From positions 1 to 11,591 of the forward strand of contig SHZG01000063.1 in NCBI GenBank assembly GCA_009692395.1: a stretch of DNA of 11,591 nucleotides. The letters run 5' to 3'. The position numbers and the translations under genes were made by a program. The stretch comes from Methylococcales bacterium (GTDB taxonomy: Bacteria; Pseudomonadota; Gammaproteobacteria; Methylococcales; Methylomonadaceae). The notes under the pieces were generated by a model. The model was not told the origin of the DNA and did not search any database. It saw only the letters and a list, made by a program, of their open reading frames with translations. This document shows positions 5,662-11,591 of the stretch, in pieces; within the stretch, counting starts at the first letter, position 1, and the number at the start of each line of letters is the position of its first letter.

Positions 5662-7326
5662 ATGCCAAAAAAATATTCCATCTTACTTATTTTGATACTA
5701 ATTGCCGCGTTAACGACAGCGGTGATTTTTCTCCTCCCTAGCGCAACCGAAAAAGCAGCCATCACACCGCCTGTCACCGTCTACAATCACGGTGAAGAAA
5801 CCAGCAGTGTGGAAAAACCTTGCTCAAATGAACATCCAGAATGGCAAGCGGCGCAAGTGATTGAGGGCGTGAGTGTTGATACGTCTGGATTGTGTGAACC
5901 TGATAATCCTTACGATATCGCGGTTTCGGTTAAAGGCACAAATCACGTGTCGATGGCAACCTTGATGCAAACTCATTTTGCCCAAGATGCGCTGACAATG
6001 GGTAAAGACCTTGATGGTGACGGCGATCCCGATGAGATTCATATCAAGTTGGAAGTGGTTGAACTGAATGGCGCAACACCTGACGGTAATTCTTTAATTA
6101 ATACCTACGATATTGCTCCCGGGATTCAACCTGCAATGTGGGTATTCGCGCCTAAATCCAGCGGTATGGCATTAAAAAACTTTAATTCCAAACAAGCTAA
6201 TCCGTTGTTGCGTGCGCCATCCCCTGTGATTCGTGTGGAACAAGGCGATAAGGTATTTATCACGTTAGAAAATACCCATTATTTACCGCATACCATTCAT
6301 TTACACGGTGTCGATCATCCGTGGATGAATTCAGAAGGGCATGATAATGATGGCATGGAAGAACACGCCATATTCCCCGGAAAACAGCATACTTATGAAG
6401 CGCAACCGCGCCATACAGGTACGATGCTGTATCACTGCCACGTTCAAACCGCGCAGCATTTAGGCATGGGTATGGGCGGGATGTTTATTGTCGAAGAAAA
6501 TAAACCGAATAATTGGGTGCAAACTTTTAATATCGGCGCGGGGCAAGTGCGTCATCCTGCGGTTGCCGTCAAAGAAACTTACAGCCAAGAATATGATTTA
6601 CATTATCAATCGGTGGATAAAAGTTTGGCGAGTATTGTGCAGGAAGCGAATGATCCACGCTTAATTGCTGAGCGTATGACGCGGCAACACAACTTAACAC
6701 AAACGTTGGAAAATTACTTTCTGCTTAATGGGCATTCGTTTCCTTACACCCTGCGTGATGCGTCAATTATTGTCGATGAAAACGAAACTGTAAAACTGCA
6801 CGTTGCCAATCTACAACGCTCAGCGGTGGCTATTCATACGCATGGACACAAAGTCACGGCGACTGCTTACGATGGCGTGAACGCGCCCGCTGGCTTGCAA
6901 ATGACGCGTGATGTGTTTGATATAGCACCCGCACAACGCATAGACTTATCATTAGAAACGAAAAACGATGGCTTACACAGTTACGGCGTGGGTGCGTGGA
7001 TGTTTCATGACCACGTTCCAACAGGTGCGACCAGTGATAGCATAGAGCCAGGTGGTAATATTGCGTTAATTCTTTATAAAGCACTCGCCGATGAACAAGG
7101 AATGCCGAAAGGTCATGGTGAAATGCTCGATACTGTATTTAGTAAAGATTATTACGCGAAAAAACAGGCAGTGTGGGAGAGTAATAAGGAGTTTGCGTCG
7201 CTACTGGGTGACGCGGGTTTACTGACACCTAATTATGTGCGCATTATCGGTTTCGGCTTGGCGGCGGGGCTATTGATTGGCTTGCTGTTGCTTGTGTTAC
7301 GTCTGCTTAAAGGGAAATCCTCATGA
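5662..7326 (+). CDS. Membrane-anchored two-domain multicopper oxidase
   Basis: A 554-residue cupredoxin-fold oxidase expected to take electrons from a substrate at a type 1 copper and reduce O2 at a trinuclear centre. Domain 1 carries H210-T-I-H213-L-H215 and H258-C259-H260 with H266 and M271. These supply the type 1 site (H210, C259, H266, M271) and half of the trinuclear ligands. Domain 2 has H392-T-H394 and H449-D-H451. Asp450 replaces the type 1 cysteine there, so only domain 1 has blue copper, the arrangement called type C among two-domain oxidases. Residues 5-25 form an N-terminal membrane segment, and about 527-549 form a second one near the C-terminus, placing the body in the periplasm. 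An acidic loop, DLDGDGDPDE (116-125), resembles a calcium-binding motif. The substrate is unknown: cuprous copper, a phenol or a nitrogen compound are all possible. The stop overlaps the next gene. Confidence 0.88.
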   Translation: MPKKYSILLILILIAALTTAVIFLLPSATEKAAITPPVTVYNHGEETSSVEKPCSNEHPEWQAAQVIEGVSVDTSGLCEPDNPYDIAVSVKGTNHVSMATLMQTHFAQDALTMGKDLDGDGDPDEIHIKLEVVELNGATPDGNSLINTYDIAPGIQPAMWVFAPKSSGMALKNFNSKQANPLLRAPSPVIRVEQGDKVFITLENTHYLPHTIHLHGVDHPWMNSEGHDNDGMEEHAIFPGKQHTYEAQPRHTGTMLYHCHVQTAQHLGMGMGGMFIVEENKPNNWVQTFNIGAGQVRHPAVAVKETYSQEYDLHYQSVDKSLASIVQEANDPRLIAERMTRQHNLTQTLENYFLLNGHSFPYTLRDASIIVDENETVKLHVANLQRSAVAIHTHGHKVTATAYDGVNAPAGLQMTRDVFDIAPAQRIDLSLETKNDGLHSYGVGAWMFHDHVPTGATSDSIEPGGNIALILYKALADEQGMPKGHGEMLDTVFSKDYYAKKQAVWESNKEFASLLGDAGLLTPNYVRIIGFGLAAGLLIGLLLLVLRLLKGKSS

Positions 7327-8021
7327 AGCTAAAAACCATTGTTCTACTCAGTATGTTCATGCTCAGCCCTGCTTATGCCGCTATGAATCATAGCCGCATG
7401 ATAATGGATGACAAAATGATGATTATGAATGCCAATCCTGACAAATTACCGCAAGATTGCCAGCAAATTTCTGAAAATGTCGATATAACCATTCGTGCAG
7501 GACATAAACACGCGCTGAAATTCACGGGGAAAATGTTTGCCTTTGACCAGCAGGAATGGAATGTAAAACCCTGCGCCAAAATCAATATCACCTTTATTAA
7601 TGATGACCAAATCCGTCATCAGCTTATGGTTCACGGTTTACCCGGTTATTTATACCCCGATGGCATGGTGCATTTAGAACTGTATGGCGAAGGGCAATTG
7701 CAAGCCTCATTCATTGTCCCCAGCCAGAAAAAAACCTATTTAGTGCATTGTGAATTACCGCAACACGCCGAAAAAGGCATGAAAGCGCAGTTGAAAGTCG
7801 ATGGCGGTGATGGTGATTTACCGAGTATTCCAGGCATTAGTGCGCCTGTAAATGCCGATAGTTATACGGTGGATTGGACACCTGTAACGTGGGCAGCGTT
7901 AGTTTTTTGTGTATTGCTGGGCTTTGCCATACCGTTGGTGATGATTAGCAATGCGGCAAGCGGCAAGGCAGTAATTGCTAAAATTTGGGTGTATTTGCAA
8001 ACACGGCGGAAACCTAAATAA
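7323..8021 (+). CDS. Membrane-anchored cupredoxin with Met-rich N-terminus
   Basis: A 232-residue blue-copper-like protein. Residues 1-19 form a signal peptide ending in AYA. Six methionines lie within residues 21-35, a composition known from periplasmic copper-handling proteins. The cupredoxin domain (about 48-165) has the type 1 ligand set H99 (IRHQLMVHG), C143, H148 and M153 (HCELPQHAEKGM), with the Cys+5 His and His+5 Met spacing. A linker then leads to a membrane helix at about 183-203 and a short basic cytoplasmic tail. Its ATG overlaps the oxidase stop (ATGA), with AAAGGGA at 7309-7315 as ribosome binding site, so the two are translationally coupled. It probably passes electrons or copper to or from the oxidase. 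Confidence 0.85.
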   Translation: MKLKTIVLLSMFMLSPAYAAMNHSRMIMDDKMMIMNANPDKLPQDCQQISENVDITIRAGHKHALKFTGKMFAFDQQEWNVKPCAKINITFINDDQIRHQLMVHGLPGYLYPDGMVHLELYGEGQLQASFIVPSQKKTYLVHCELPQHAEKGMKAQLKVDGGDGDLPSIPGISAPVNADSYTVDWTPVTWAALVFCVLLGFAIPLVMISNAASGKAVIAKIWVYLQTRRKPK

Positions 8022-8028
8022 GCCCTCA

Positions 8029-8062
8029 ATGACTGCTAGCCCTTTAGAGGACTGGCAGTCAT
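8029..8062 (+). terminator. Hairpin after the copper operon
   Basis: ATGACTGCTAG (8029-8039) pairs with CTGGCAGTCAT (8052-8062) over 11 positions with one G-U, around a 12-base loop. It begins 8 bases after the cupredoxin stop. No T tract follows, so it may be a processing or stabilising structure, or a weak terminator. Confidence 0.5.
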
Positions 8063-8190
8063 AGTTGAACGCGCCTGAAAAATAAATCAATATTGGCATC
8101 ATCTCCTGCCTATTTAAAACCAATTTGCTGATTATTAACCGCTATGTCATCATTGCAACATTTTTTCCACTTACTTTAAGAGATAACATT

Positions 8191-9357
8191 ATGGCTGGTC
8201 GTAACCACCTTTATATTCCAGGACCTACTAACGTACCAAACGAAATTTTAAATGCCATGCACGTTACGATGGAAGATCATCGTTCACCTGCATTCCCTAA
8301 ATTATTAACCCCGTTATTACAAGATTTGAAGAAAATCTTCAAAACTGAAACGGGGCAAGCGTTTATTTTTCCTGCAACAGGGACAGCGGGTTGGGAAGTG
8401 GCGTTGACTAACGTGTTAAACGCGGGTGATAAAGTGTTAATTTATCGTTTTGGTCAATTCAGTCATTTGTGGGCAGAAATGGCGAAACGTTTGGGTTTTG
8501 ATGTGGAAATTCATCAAGAAACATGGGGCAAAGGTATTCCTTTAGACAAACTGGAAGCGCGTTTAAAAGAAGACACCAACCACGAAATTAAAGCCGTATT
8601 AGCCACGCACAATGAAACCGCAACAGGCGTAACGTCTGATATTGCTGGCGTGCGTAAAGCAATGGATGCGTCAAGCCACCCAGCATTTTTGTTTGTTGAT
8701 GGCGTGAGTTCAATTGCCAGCATTGATTTTCGTATGGACGAATGGGGCGTTGATGGTGCAATCAGCGGCTCACAAAAAGGTTTTATGATGCCTGCGGGCG
8801 GCGCGTTCTTAGCGTTTAGCGCGAAAGCCTTAAAAGCGACTGAAACCTCAACTTATCCACGTTGCTTTTTAGATTTGAGAGATCAAATGACCAACAATGC
8901 GGCAGGTTATACGCCTTATACGCCATCATTGCCGATTCTGTACGGTTTGCGTAAAGCCTTGGATATGTTGTTAGAAGAAGGCATGGAAAATGTGTATGCC
9001 CGTCATTACCGTTTAGCCGAAGGCACACGCCGTGCGGTGGCGGCGTGGGGTTTAAAAACCTGCGCTCAAGAAGGCTTTGCCTCTGATACGGTAACGGCTG
9101 TTATCGTGCCTGAAGACAAAGATGCGCGTGATGTGATTAGCACTGCATTTTCTAAATACAATATGTCATTAGGTGGCGGTTTATCTGAATTGCTGGGTAA
9201 AGCGTTCCGTATCGGTCACGTTGGTGACATGAATGATGTCTCTATGCTGGGCGCGATTGCGGGCGTGGAAATGGCGTTGTTAGATTGCGGCTTTGATATT
9301 CAAGCGGGTAGCGGCGTTGCTGCGGCGATTGAGTATTATCGTTCGACTGCGAAGTAA
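8191..9357 (+). CDS. sgaA: Serine-glyoxylate aminotransferase
   Basis: A PLP-dependent class V aminotransferase that converts L-serine and glyoxylate to hydroxypyruvate and glycine. The 388-residue protein begins MAGRNHLYIPGPTNVPNEIL and continues MEDHRSPAFPKL, the N-terminal signature of this family. It has the ATGTAGWE cofactor loop, the VDGVSSIASIDFRMDEW segment and the PLP lysine K196 in SGSQKGFMMPAGG. ATG 8191 is preferred to in-frame upstream codons because homologues begin MAGRNHLY and AAGAGA lies just ahead. It is cytoplasmic. The next gene reduces its product hydroxypyruvate, which supports serine-glyoxylate over alanine-glyoxylate specificity. The pair fits the serine cycle of C1 assimilation or phosphoglycolate salvage in an autotroph, and the window does not decide which. 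Confidence 0.92.
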   Translation: MAGRNHLYIPGPTNVPNEILNAMHVTMEDHRSPAFPKLLTPLLQDLKKIFKTETGQAFIFPATGTAGWEVALTNVLNAGDKVLIYRFGQFSHLWAEMAKRLGFDVEIHQETWGKGIPLDKLEARLKEDTNHEIKAVLATHNETATGVTSDIAGVRKAMDASSHPAFLFVDGVSSIASIDFRMDEWGVDGAISGSQKGFMMPAGGAFLAFSAKALKATETSTYPRCFLDLRDQMTNNAAGYTPYTPSLPILYGLRKALDMLLEEGMENVYARHYRLAEGTRRAVAAWGLKTCAQEGFASDTVTAVIVPEDKDARDVISTAFSKYNMSLGGGLSELLGKAFRIGHVGDMNDVSMLGAIAGVEMALLDCGFDIQAGSGVAAAIEYYRSTAK

Positions 9358-9383
9358 TTCATTATTCACGCCCGTTAAATTTT

Positions 9384-9416
9384 GGAGTACAAACCTAGGT
9401 TTGTACTCCTTTTTTT
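9384..9416 (+). terminator. Perfect palindrome and T tract between sgaA and the reductase
   Basis: A 26-base perfect palindrome at 9384-9409 (arms GGAGTACAAACCT and AGGTTTGTACTCC) is followed by seven T (9410-9416). This is a textbook rho-independent terminator 26 bases after the sgaA stop and about 20 bases before the next start codon. Its 3' arm can pair with the downstream ribosome binding site, as described in the findings. Confidence 0.85.
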
Positions 9417-9435
9417 ATGTCTTAAGGAGTACGCC

Positions 9436-10413
9436 ATGAATAAACCTAAAGTAATTGTAACGCGTCATTGGCCTGTTGAAGTCGAAGCGCGCTTAAAAGA
9501 ACTGTACGATGTGCAGCTGAATGAAGCTGACAAAATCATGACAGCGGATGAACTCAAACACGCGCTACAAACAGCGGATGCAGTCTTAACCACTGTCACC
9601 GATGCAATAACAGCGGACGTGCTGAGTGTGGAAAATAAACGCGCCAAAATCATCGGGCAGTTTGGTGTTGGCTATAACAATATTGATATTCAAGCGGCGA
9701 AAGCACACGGCTTAATGGTCACGAATACGCCCCACGTTTTAACCGACTGCACCGCTGATATTGCTATGCTGTTATTGTTGATGTCGGCACGCAGAGCATC
9801 GGAAGGTGAACGTTTAATCCTTAATCAGCAATGGACTGGCTGGACTCCCACCCAACTACTAGGGCAAAAAGTCACAGGTAAAACGTTGGGCTTGATTGGT
9901 TTTGGTCGCATTGCCCAAGCAATGGCAAAAAAAGCCCATCACGGTTTTGATATGAAAATTTTGTTTTATGTGCCACCGTCTTCTATGCCCGAACAACAAA
10001 GCATTGATGATTTACACGCCACGCGTTGCTCATCGCTAGAAGATTTATTAGCAGACTCTGATTTTGTCTCACTGCATTGTCCAGCAGGCGTGACCACTAA
10101 ACATTTAATCAATGAAGCCAGCTTAAAGTTAATGCGCCCCACTGCCCATTTAATCAATACCGCTAGAGGTGATGTGGTGGATAGTCAGGCGTTGATTAAC
10201 GCATTAAAAGCAGGTGAGATTGCAGGCGCGGGTTTGGATGTTTATGAAGGCGAACCGCAACTTAATCCCGAATTTTTAACCTTAAATAATGTCGCATTAT
10301 TACCGCACTTAGGCAGTGCCACCGAAGAAACGCGTACCGCAATGGGTAAGCGCGTTTTAGCCAATATTGCCGCATTTTTTGCAGGTCACGAACCCAACGA
10401 TAAAGTGGTTTAA
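9436..10413 (+). CDS. D-isomer 2-hydroxyacid dehydrogenase, likely hydroxypyruvate/glyoxylate reductase
   Basis: An NAD(P)H-dependent reductase of 325 residues. The neighbouring aminotransferase implies that it reduces hydroxypyruvate to D-glycerate. The substrate-binding part has GQFGVGYNNIDI and NTPHVLTDCTADIAMLLLL. The Rossmann nucleotide-binding loop is GLIGFGRIA (152-160). The catalytic set is Arg244 (NTARGDVVD), Glu273 (DVYEGEP) and His291 (LPHLGSAT), with spacings of 29 and 47 residues as in known glyoxylate reductases. ATG 9436 is chosen because AAGGAG (9424-9429) lies 6 bases upstream and the protein fold starts there. A terminator separates it from sgaA, so expression may depend on read-through. 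Glyoxylate reductase activity is possible too, as these enzymes overlap in substrate. Confidence 0.9.
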   Translation: MNKPKVIVTRHWPVEVEARLKELYDVQLNEADKIMTADELKHALQTADAVLTTVTDAITADVLSVENKRAKIIGQFGVGYNNIDIQAAKAHGLMVTNTPHVLTDCTADIAMLLLLMSARRASEGERLILNQQWTGWTPTQLLGQKVTGKTLGLIGFGRIAQAMAKKAHHGFDMKILFYVPPSSMPEQQSIDDLHATRCSSLEDLLADSDFVSLHCPAGVTTKHLINEASLKLMRPTAHLINTARGDVVDSQALINALKAGEIAGAGLDVYEGEPQLNPEFLTLNNVALLPHLGSATEETRTAMGKRVLANIAAFFAGHEPNDKVV

Positions 10414-10422
10414 CGTGGCTTA

Positions 10423-10451
10423 GTGTTGCTTTATGTCAAGCAAAGCAACAC
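10423..10451. terminator. Hairpin between convergent genes
   Basis: GTGTTGCTTT (10423-10432) and AAAGCAACAC (10442-10451) form a perfect 10-bp stem with a 9-base loop. It lies between the + strand reductase and the - strand gene ending at 10459, so it can serve both. The T content beyond it is modest on the + strand and absent on the - strand. Confidence 0.55.
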
Positions 10452-10458
10452 CATTATT

Positions 10459-10911
10459 TCATTTAAGTGGCATCGCTAATGCCTCTCGATAACGTATTTC
10501 ATTCACCCCCCGAATAACATCGCCATTAATAATCACTAACGGCATTCCAGAAAAGCTAGGGTCTATGCGCTTTTTACGCGCCGCCGCTTCAGGATCAAGA
10601 TCAATATCGTAAGCATTGACTACGACATGATTTTCTCGAAAAAATACAATGGCTTTGTTGCTATGAGGATCCCAGCTGGCGTAGTAAATATCGACTTTGG
10701 GCGTGGTAATTTTAGGTGGCACTACTTTTACTGCAGGTTCAATATGCTTGTTTACAGGCTTTGCCTCAGAGAAACCCGATTTTGAAAATTTGACCTTACC
10801 AGCGGAGTCAACGGTTTTACGAACGACAGTATCAAGTCCTTGATCCTTAGCCTGAGCGATAAATGCAAAAACAACCATTAACAAAAAAAATAAAGGCTTG
10901 ATGTGACGCAT
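10459..10911 (-). CDS. Exported glutaredoxin-like protein lacking all cysteines
   Basis: A 150-residue protein with a signal peptide (RHIKPLFFLLMVVFAFIAQA, cleavage after AQA). A short segment, VVRKTVDSAGKVKFSKSG, resembles the DUF4124 motif (YxWVDxxGxVxFS). A proline-rich linker leads to a C-terminal glutaredoxin-like domain. There the usual WCPYC is replaced by WDPHS (IYYASWDPHSNKAIVFFREN), while the cis-proline loop (GMPLVIING) and the following helix remain. No cysteine occurs anywhere, so thiol-disulfide exchange is excluded. It probably acts in the periplasm as a binding or scaffold protein. ATG 10911 is preferred to GTG 10920 because AGGTGA (10917-10922) sits 5 bases upstream of it and overlaps that GTG. 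A possible -10 element, TATATT, lies on the - strand at 10932-10937. Confidence 0.75.
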   Translation of the reverse strand: MRHIKPLFFLLMVVFAFIAQAKDQGLDTVVRKTVDSAGKVKFSKSGFSEAKPVNKHIEPAVKVVPPKITTPKVDIYYASWDPHSNKAIVFFRENHVVVNAYDIDLDPEAAARKKRIDPSFSGMPLVIINGDVIRGVNEIRYREALAMPLK

Positions 10912-11019
10912 GATGTTCACCTACAAAAGTTAATATAACTAATTTGGCAGTTTAGCATAAATGTCTTATTTTTTATCTTATCAGAAACTGGGTAAGTAGA
11001 TAGTCACTGTTTACGTTTA

Positions 11020-11451
11020 CTATGGTTGAGGTGCAGCTCGCCATAATGGAGACGGCGACGTGGGTTGTCGTGCATAAAAAGGCAATACTTTAGGCGGAAT
11101 AGGTTGTTGATTATTGTAATAATCGTCATGATGACCATAATTATTCTGTCTATTACGATTGCCATAATTGTCGTAAATAATCACAGGATAAGGGTTATAA
11201 GTCGCCGCTTGCCTTGCCTGTTCTGCATCAAGTCTTGCTGCCGCTGCTTCATTTCTTGCTGCTTCTGCGGCTTTCTTTGCCTCCACTACTTCGCGTTGCG
11301 TTGCTTCAACTTGTGCGGCCTTGCGCCGCGCTTGCTCTATTTCATCTTGTCGCGCTCGTTCTGTCGTGACTTTGTCCAATGCTTTTTCAGCTGCCTGTAC
11401 TTGTTCTGGACTGCGTTTGGGTATTTTTACTATATTCTGTTTGGTAGCGGG
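11020..11451 (-). pseudogene. Coiled-coil protein gene lacking its 5' end
   Basis: The frame is open from 11451 down to a TAG at 11020-11022. It reads IVKIPKRSPEQVQAAEKALD, then a long Ala/Arg/Glu-rich helix typical of a coiled coil, then a Tyr/Asn/His-rich tail (NYGHHDDYYNN) and a proline-rich end. The conserved-looking residues begin upstream of the first possible start, a TTG at 11379 that has no ribosome binding site. No ATG or GTG exists in frame between that TTG and the stop at 11452-11454. The N-terminus, presumably a signal peptide and perhaps a DUF4124 domain as in many proteins with this tail, has been lost. The adjacent IS1-family element probably cut it off. Expression from TTG 11379 (119 residues) cannot be excluded. 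Confidence 0.55.
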
Positions 11452-11463
11452 TTAAATCTGTAA

Positions 11464-11591
11464 TTATGAATAAATATCGCGCCCGAATTCGACCTTGTTG
11501 ATAAGCAAACCGATGACGGTGTCGTGCATCAACTCTAGTTTTGAGAAGCCAATGGTCTTGCGATTGAGTCGTTTGATCCATGTCCGAAAGT
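11464..11591 (-). mobile_element. IS1-family transposase, C-terminal end (runs off the right edge)
   Basis: On the - strand the frame entering from 11591 reads FRTWIKRLNRKTIGFSKLE, then LMHDTVIGLLINKVEFGR and ends at a TAA at 11464-11466. The pattern RxKRLxRKTxxFSKxxxMHDxVIGxxIN is the C-terminal signature of IS1-family (InsB-type) transposases. The catalytic part and the left end of the element lie outside the window. The element's near end may be at about 11443, where the + strand reads GGTAGCGGGTTAAAT. IS1-type ends often begin GGT. This boundary is a guess, because the opposite inverted repeat is not visible. Confidence 0.75.

Noticed and set aside
8124..8190. Promoter for sgaA
   Set aside because: TTGC-type hexamers are present, but no -10 element at proper spacing is convincing, so I did not list one.
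9382..9435. N-terminal extension of the reductase through the terminator
   Set aside because: The frame is open by chance across the palindrome and T tract. The RBS at 9424-9429 clearly serves ATG 9436.
11065..11463. A 132-codon + strand open frame rich in Ile, Cys and Phe
   Set aside because: It is antisense to the coiled-coil frame. Its composition is what the repetitive Ala/Glu/Arg codons produce on the other strand, and it lacks a plausible RBS.
11387..11581. A 64-codon - strand frame starting MDQTTQSQDH
   Set aside because: It overlaps the IS1-type transposase C-terminus in another frame. The transposase frame matches a known family and this one does not.

Overview
The window looks like chromosomal DNA of a gammaproteobacterium. 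The order rplU-rpmA-obgE followed by proB is the usual gammaproteobacterial arrangement. Base composition is moderate to AT-rich. The transposase remnants, the antitoxin type and the short GCATTCCCACGC-type palindromic repeats resemble those I associate with filamentous sulfur bacteria (Beggiatoaceae/Thiotrichales). That assignment is an inference from memory and was not tested by any search.

Layout, left to right. Positions 1-530 hold decayed insertion sequences: the end of an IS4-like transposase on the + strand, then a frameshifted DDE transposase on the - strand. Positions 538-930 hold no gene I can name, only two mutually antisense open frames. A clean sigma70-type promoter (932-960) then drives rplU and rpmA, which end in two tandem hairpins just ahead of obgE. 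Between obgE and proB, genes that usually sit close together, lies an AT-rich islet with an unrecognised protein carrying a PD-(D/E)XK-nuclease-like C-terminus and an antitoxin gene broken by one extra base. Similar palindromic repeat copies lie after obgE and after proB.

Downstream of proB is a two-gene operon with overlapping start and stop codons. It encodes a membrane-anchored two-domain multicopper oxidase whose type 1 copper site is in the first cupredoxin domain, and a membrane-anchored cupredoxin with a methionine-rich N-terminus. The two are probably a copper-handling or electron-transfer pair on the outer face of the inner membrane. Next come serine-glyoxylate aminotransferase and a hydroxypyruvate/glyoxylate reductase. 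Together they take serine plus glyoxylate to glycine and D-glycerate, as in the serine cycle or phosphoglycolate salvage. A perfect terminator palindrome separates them, and its 3' arm can also pair with the reductase ribosome binding site.

The right end is on the - strand: an exported glutaredoxin-like protein with no cysteine at all, a coiled-coil protein that has lost its 5' end, and the C-terminus of an IS1-family transposase running off the window edge. The IS insertion probably removed the start of the coiled-coil gene.

The strongest candidates for something undescribed are the oxidase/cupredoxin pair, the cysteine-free glutaredoxin-like protein, the nuclease-like islet gene, and the possible terminator/RBS switch between the two serine-pathway genes.
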